From positions 16,720 through 80,719 of the forward strand of contig URUY01000016.1 of the NCBI GenBank assembly GCA_900551115.1: 64,000 nucleotides of DNA, given 5' to 3'. The notes beneath the pieces are model-generated. The model saw nothing but the letters and a program-made list of their open reading frames with translations, ran no database searches and was not told the origin of the DNA. This document shows positions 60,975 through 64,000 of this stretch, piece by piece; positions within the stretch are counted from its first letter, which is position 1, and each line of letters starts with the position of its first letter. The stretch is from an uncultured Lachnospiraceae bacterium. Lineage in GTDB: Bacteria; Bacillota; Clostridia; Lachnospirales; Lachnospiraceae. The position numbers and the translations under genes were made by a program.

Positions 60975-61048
60975 TAGCGGGGACAGGATTTGAACCTATG
61001 ACCTTCGGGTTATGAGCCCGACGAGCTTCCAGACTGCTCCACCCCGCG
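60975..61048 (-). tRNA. tRNA-fMet (CAT), initiator
   Basis: 74 bases. Anticodon CAT with GGG/CCC pairs next to the loop, the initiator mark. First base C is not paired: it faces T72 instead of the usual A72. No encoded CCA. Confidence 0.92.
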
Positions 61049-61123
61049 ATATTAATATTATATTCTTGCATTTAAAAGTTATTCCTTTAAATGCAGGCAT
61101 AAGCCAAAACACTTTCGTGTTAA

Positions 61124-61205
61124 TGGATGGAGGTGGATTCGAACCACCGAAGCAATTTGCAGCAGATTTACAGTCTGTCCCCTTTGGCCACTCGGGAATC
61201 CATCC
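61124..61205 (-). tRNA. tRNA-Tyr (GTA)
   Basis: 82 bases with a long variable arm. Anticodon loop CTGTAAA; acceptor GGATGGA with TCCATCC. Confidence 0.95.
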
Positions 61206-61231
61206 AAATAATCAATATTCTTCTAATACAA

Positions 61232-61304
61232 AGCCGATGATCGGACTCGAACCGATAACCTGCTGATTACAAATCAGCTGCTCTGCCAATTGAGCCACAT
61301 CGGC
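61232..61304 (-). tRNA. tRNA-Thr (TGT)
   Basis: 73 bases. Anticodon loop TTTGTAA; acceptor GCCGATG with CATCGGC; discriminator T. Confidence 0.95.
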
Positions 61305-61345
61305 AAGTCTTTTAATGAATCAAAATTCATTAATCACATCTAAAA

Positions 61346-61418
61346 TGGGACCTATAGGGCTCGAACCTATGACCCTCTGCTTGTAAGGCAGATGCTCTCC
61401 CAGCTGAGCTAAGATCCC
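61346..61418 (-). tRNA. tRNA-Val (TAC)
   Basis: 73 bases. Anticodon loop CTTACAA; acceptor GGGATCT with AGGTCCC. First tRNA of the operon. Confidence 0.95.
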
Positions 61419-61428
61419 ATATTCATAT

Positions 61429-61467
61429 GTCGGCTGCGGCTTCCACTTACGCTTTGTCGCAACCGAC
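61429..61467 (-). other. Hairpin at the 5' end of the tRNA transcript
   Basis: GTCGGCTGC (61429-61437) pairs with GCAACCGAC (61459-61467), nine pairs with one G-T. It begins about seven bases after the -10 box, so it would be the first thing made in the tRNA precursor. It may protect the leader or guide processing. Confidence 0.6.
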
Positions 61468-61473
61468 TTGATT

Positions 61474-61503
61474 ATTATATACTTAACACCTATCAGATGT
61501 CAA
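61474..61503 (-). promoter_or_regulatory. Consensus promoter of the tRNA operon
   Basis: On the minus strand TTGACA (61498-61503), an 18-base spacer and TATAAT (61474-61479): both boxes perfect, as expected for stable RNA genes. Confidence 0.88.
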
Positions 61504-61533
61504 CAACTTTTTTATTTTATTTTATATTTTATT

Positions 61534-61589
61534 GTAACTGTTCAGAGCCAACCTCCAAAATGCTACGCATTTCGTCGGTGTACAGTTAC
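61534..61589. repeat. Hairpin-rich element 4, 3' of purL
   Basis: GTAACTGT (61534-61541) pairs with ACAGTTAC (61582-61589), enclosing AAATGC-TAC-GCATTT. There is no T-run, so it is not a typical terminator, but it starts five bases after the purL stop. The inner hairpin resembles the one in element 1 with a different loop. Confidence 0.55.
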
Positions 61590-61593
61590 CATT

Positions 61594-64000
61594 TTATTTA
61601 AAGTATTTTACACCTGATTCAAAAATCTTCAGATCCTGCTCTCCATAAATGTTAATAGCAACATGATCTCCACGTCTCTCAGAGTGAGCCATCTTACCAA
61701 GGACACGTCCATCCGGGCTTGTGATACCTTCGATTGCACGGTAAGATCCGTTCACGTTCCACTCTTCGTTCATGCTGATATTTCCTTCCGGATCACAGTA
61801 CTGTGTTGCCACCTGTCCGTTAGCGAACAGCTTATCAAGCCACTCTTCGCTTGCAACAAATCTTCCTTCACCATGAGATGCCGGGTTTGTATAAACTCCG
61901 CCAAGCTGTGCTCCCTGAAGCCATGGGGATTTGTTTGTAACAACCTTTGTATAAACCATCTTAGAGATATGACGTCCGATTGTATTGTATGTCAGTGTCG
62001 GAGCATCATCTGTCTGTCCAACGATTTTTCCGTATGGTACAAGTCCGAGCTTGATCAGAGCCTGGAATCCGTTACAGATACCAAGTGCAAGTCCGTCTCT
62101 CTCATTCAGAAGTTTTTCAACAGCTTCTTTGATCTTCGCATTCTGGAATGCAGTTGCAAAGAATTTAGCTGAACCATCCGGCTCATCACCGGCACTGAAT
62201 CCACCTGGGAACATGATCATCTGAGCCTGTCCGATTGCTTTCTCAAACTCGTCTACTGATCCACGGATGTCTTCTGCATCAAGGTTACGGAATACTTTTG
62301 TAATAACCTTAGCACCTGCTCTCTCAAATGCACGGGCACTGTCATACTCACAGTTCGTTCCAGGGAATACCGGAATAAATACTGTTGGCTGTCCGATCTT
62401 ATGGCTGCAAATATGAATATCGGATGTATTGAAGAGCTTCTCTTCAACCTTGGCATCAGAATCTGCTGCTGATTTTGTAGCAAATACTTTCTCAAGTGTT
62501 CCTGTCCATGCATCCTGTGCGTCTGCAAGTGCGATCTTCACATCACCGTAAGCAAGTACAGGCTCTTCTGTTACTTCACCGATTTCTGTATAAGTGATTG
62601 CGAGTTCTCCAACTTTTCCGTCTTCAACCTCTGCGATAATATCTCCAAATGCAGGAGCAAACAGATCTCTCTTATCTACATTGTGCTCGATTTTGGCACC
62701 CATACGGTTACCAAATGCCATCTTGCTGACTGCTGCTGCAACTCCATGACGATCCAGTGCATATGCAGATACAATTTTTCCGCTCTGGATATCTTCCATG
62801 AATTTACCGTACTGATCCATTACTGCATCGTAAACCGGAAGATCATTCTCGTCTCTTTCGATCTTGAGCCATACAAGTTTGTTTCCAGCTTTCTTAAGTT
62901 CAGGTGTAATAATATCCTGCTCAAGAGCCATATCAACAGCAAAGGATACAAGTGTCGGAGGTACGTCAATATCCTGGAATGTTCCTGACATACTGTCTTT
63001 TCCTCCGATAGACGGAAGTCCAAAACCAATCTGTGCCGCATAAGCACCAAGAAGTGCTGCAAATGGCTGGCTCCATCTCTTCGGATCCTCTGTCATTCTG
63101 CGGAAGTACTCCTGGAATGTGAAGCGGATCTTTCTATAATCTCCACCTGCTGCCACGATCTTAGCAATTGACTCTGTCACTGCATAAACAGCTCCGTGGT
63201 ATGGGCTCCAGCTTGACAGATATGGATCAAATCCGTAACTCATCATAGAAACACTGTCTGTTGTTCCGTTCAGAACAGGTACTTTCGCTACCATTGCCTG
63301 TGTCTCTGTCATCTGGTATTTTCCACCATGTGGCATAAATACGGAACCTGCTCCGATAGAACCGTCGAACATCTCAACAAGTCCTTTCTGAGAGCATACA
63401 TTGAGATCAGAGAGCATAGAAAGCCATGTCTCTTTTACATCTCCTACTTCTTTCTTTACAAAAAGGCTGTCCTTCTTAGAAGGAATCTCAACCTCAACAT
63501 TTGTCTCCTGATGAGCACCGTTTGTATCAAGGAATGCACGGGAAAGGTTGACAATCTCTTTTCCTCTCCATACAAGAACGAGTCTTGGCTCCTCTGTTAC
63601 TACTGCTGCAACTGTTGCCTCTAAGTTTTCTTCCTTCGCGTATCCCATGAATTCATCTACATCTTTCGGGTCTACAACAACTGCCATTCTTTCCTGAGAC
63701 TCAGAGATTGCGATTTCTGTTCCGTCAAGTCCTGCATATTTCTTCGGTACTTTATCAAGTTCAACGCGAAGTCCGTCTGCAAGTTCTCCAATTGCTACAG
63801 ATACACCGCCTGCACCAAAGTCATTACATTTCTTGATCAGATGGCTTACTTCTTCTCTGCGGAATAATCTCTGGATCTTACGTTCTGTCGGTGCATTTCC
63901 TTTCTGAACTTCTGCACCACAAGTCTCGATAGACTCTTCTGTATGAACTTTAGAAGAACCTGTTGCTCCACCACAGCCGTCACGGCCTGTACGACCACCA
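61594..64000 (-). CDS. purL: Phosphoribosylformylglycinamidine synthase, 5' end outside window
   Basis: About 801 C-terminal residues of the large single-chain enzyme (about 1250 in total); the frame is open to the window edge. An ATG at 63687 is internal and not the start. The AIRS-like domain has G-G-K-D-S-M-S-G; the C-terminal glutaminase domain has G-T-N-C-E-Y-D-S, the nucleophile Cys in L-G-I-C-N-G-F-Q-A-L, and S-H-G-E-G-R. Makes FGAM from FGAR in purine synthesis. Hairpin element 4 follows the stop. Confidence 0.95.
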   Translation of the reverse strand, partial: GGRTGRDGCGGATGSSKVHTEESIETCGAEVQKGNAPTERKIQRLFRREEVSHLIKKCNDFGAGGVSVAIGELADGLRVELDKVPKKYAGLDGTEIAISESQERMAVVVDPKDVDEFMGYAKEENLEATVAAVVTEEPRLVLVWRGKEIVNLSRAFLDTNGAHQETNVEVEIPSKKDSLFVKKEVGDVKETWLSMLSDLNVCSQKGLVEMFDGSIGAGSVFMPHGGKYQMTETQAMVAKVPVLNGTTDSVSMMSYGFDPYLSSWSPYHGAVYAVTESIAKIVAAGGDYRKIRFTFQEYFRRMTEDPKRWSQPFAALLGAYAAQIGFGLPSIGGKDSMSGTFQDIDVPPTLVSFAVDMALEQDIITPELKKAGNKLVWLKIERDENDLPVYDAVMDQYGKFMEDIQSGKIVSAYALDRHGVAAAVSKMAFGNRMGAKIEHNVDKRDLFAPAFGDIIAEVEDGKVGELAITYTEIGEVTEEPVLAYGDVKIALADAQDAWTGTLEKVFATKSAADSDAKVEEKLFNTSDIHICSHKIGQPTVFIPVFPGTNCEYDSARAFERAGAKVITKVFRNLDAEDIRGSVDEFEKAIGQAQMIMFPGGFSAGDEPDGSAKFFATAFQNAKIKEAVEKLLNERDGLALGICNGFQALIKLGLVPYGKIVGQTDDAPTLTYNTIGRHISKMVYTKVVTNKSPWLQGAQLGGVYTNPASHGEGRFVASEEWLDKLFANGQVATQYCDPEGNISMNEEWNVNGSYRAIEGITSPDGRVLGKMAHSERRGDHVAINIYGEQDLKIFESGVKYFK

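Noticed and set aside
61419..61593. Purine riboswitch near purL
   Set aside because: This is the 3' side of purL; its leader is outside the window.
61663..63624. Plus-strand frames opposite purL
   Set aside because: Antisense shadows of a clearly coding frame.

Overview
The window looks like chromosome of an endospore-forming gut Clostridia, most likely Lachnospiraceae. Evidence: SpmA/SpmB, small CotF-like coat proteins, a FabK/FabT fatty-acid system, two-subunit transketolase, single-chain PurL, and the families DUF6472, DUF6171 and DUF3784. Most genes lie on the minus strand and nearly all carry GGAGG-type ribosome binding sites. No rRNA, insertion sequence, prophage or CRISPR array was seen.

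Layout. 1-7.4 kb: a nucleotidyltransferase pair cut by the window edge, a lipoprotein alkaline phosphatase with a YibE/F membrane protein, an XRE regulator, a YdcF-like protein and a membrane-anchored PrsA-like foldase. 7.5-14.9 kb: split transketolase, a DUF885 metallopeptidase, a FabT-like MarR regulator overlapping an Mrr-like membrane nuclease, an AEC transporter, SpmB/SpmA. 15-24 kb: a PBP1-GGDEF protein, then the fatty-acid cluster acpP-fabK / fabD-fabG-fabF-fabZ-fabK-like-fabH (listed in transcription order, minus strand). FabT-type palindromes sit at the acpP promoter and in front of fabD. 24-36 kb: a MraY-like transferase, coat proteins, an XRE-DUF5680 regulator, a predicted type I toxin-antitoxin locus too small for routine gene callers, DUF6472-lrgA-lrgB, an ABC-2 exporter with a two-component system, a truncated Rpn gene, rsmI.

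36-51.5 kb is accessory. It opens with an arabinose module (GH51 arabinofuranosidase, ribulokinase, AraD) and continues as an AT-rich stretch of acetyltransferases, NUDIX, nitroreductase, hydrolase, AAA ATPase and DUF genes. It includes a MATE gene and an acetyltransferase gutted by internal deletions. This block separates trmN6 from rsmI, which lie close together in Bacillus. 51.5-59.4 kb: the yaaO-type cluster (HD protein, PLP decarboxylase, pyruvate kinase, guanylate-kinase-like protein, yaaR, holB, ricT, trmN6). RicT carries a tail made of seven 36-bp repeats. 59.6-60.7 kb: azlCD. 60.7-61.5 kb: six tRNAs behind a consensus promoter. 61.6 kb to the end: the 3' part of purL.

A recurring non-coding theme is a set of hairpin-rich intergenic elements (near 4.6, 21.0, 25.2 and 61.5 kb) that share a closed multi-stem layout and very short GNA or TTC loops. 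All functions are inferred by reading the sequence; no database search was run.
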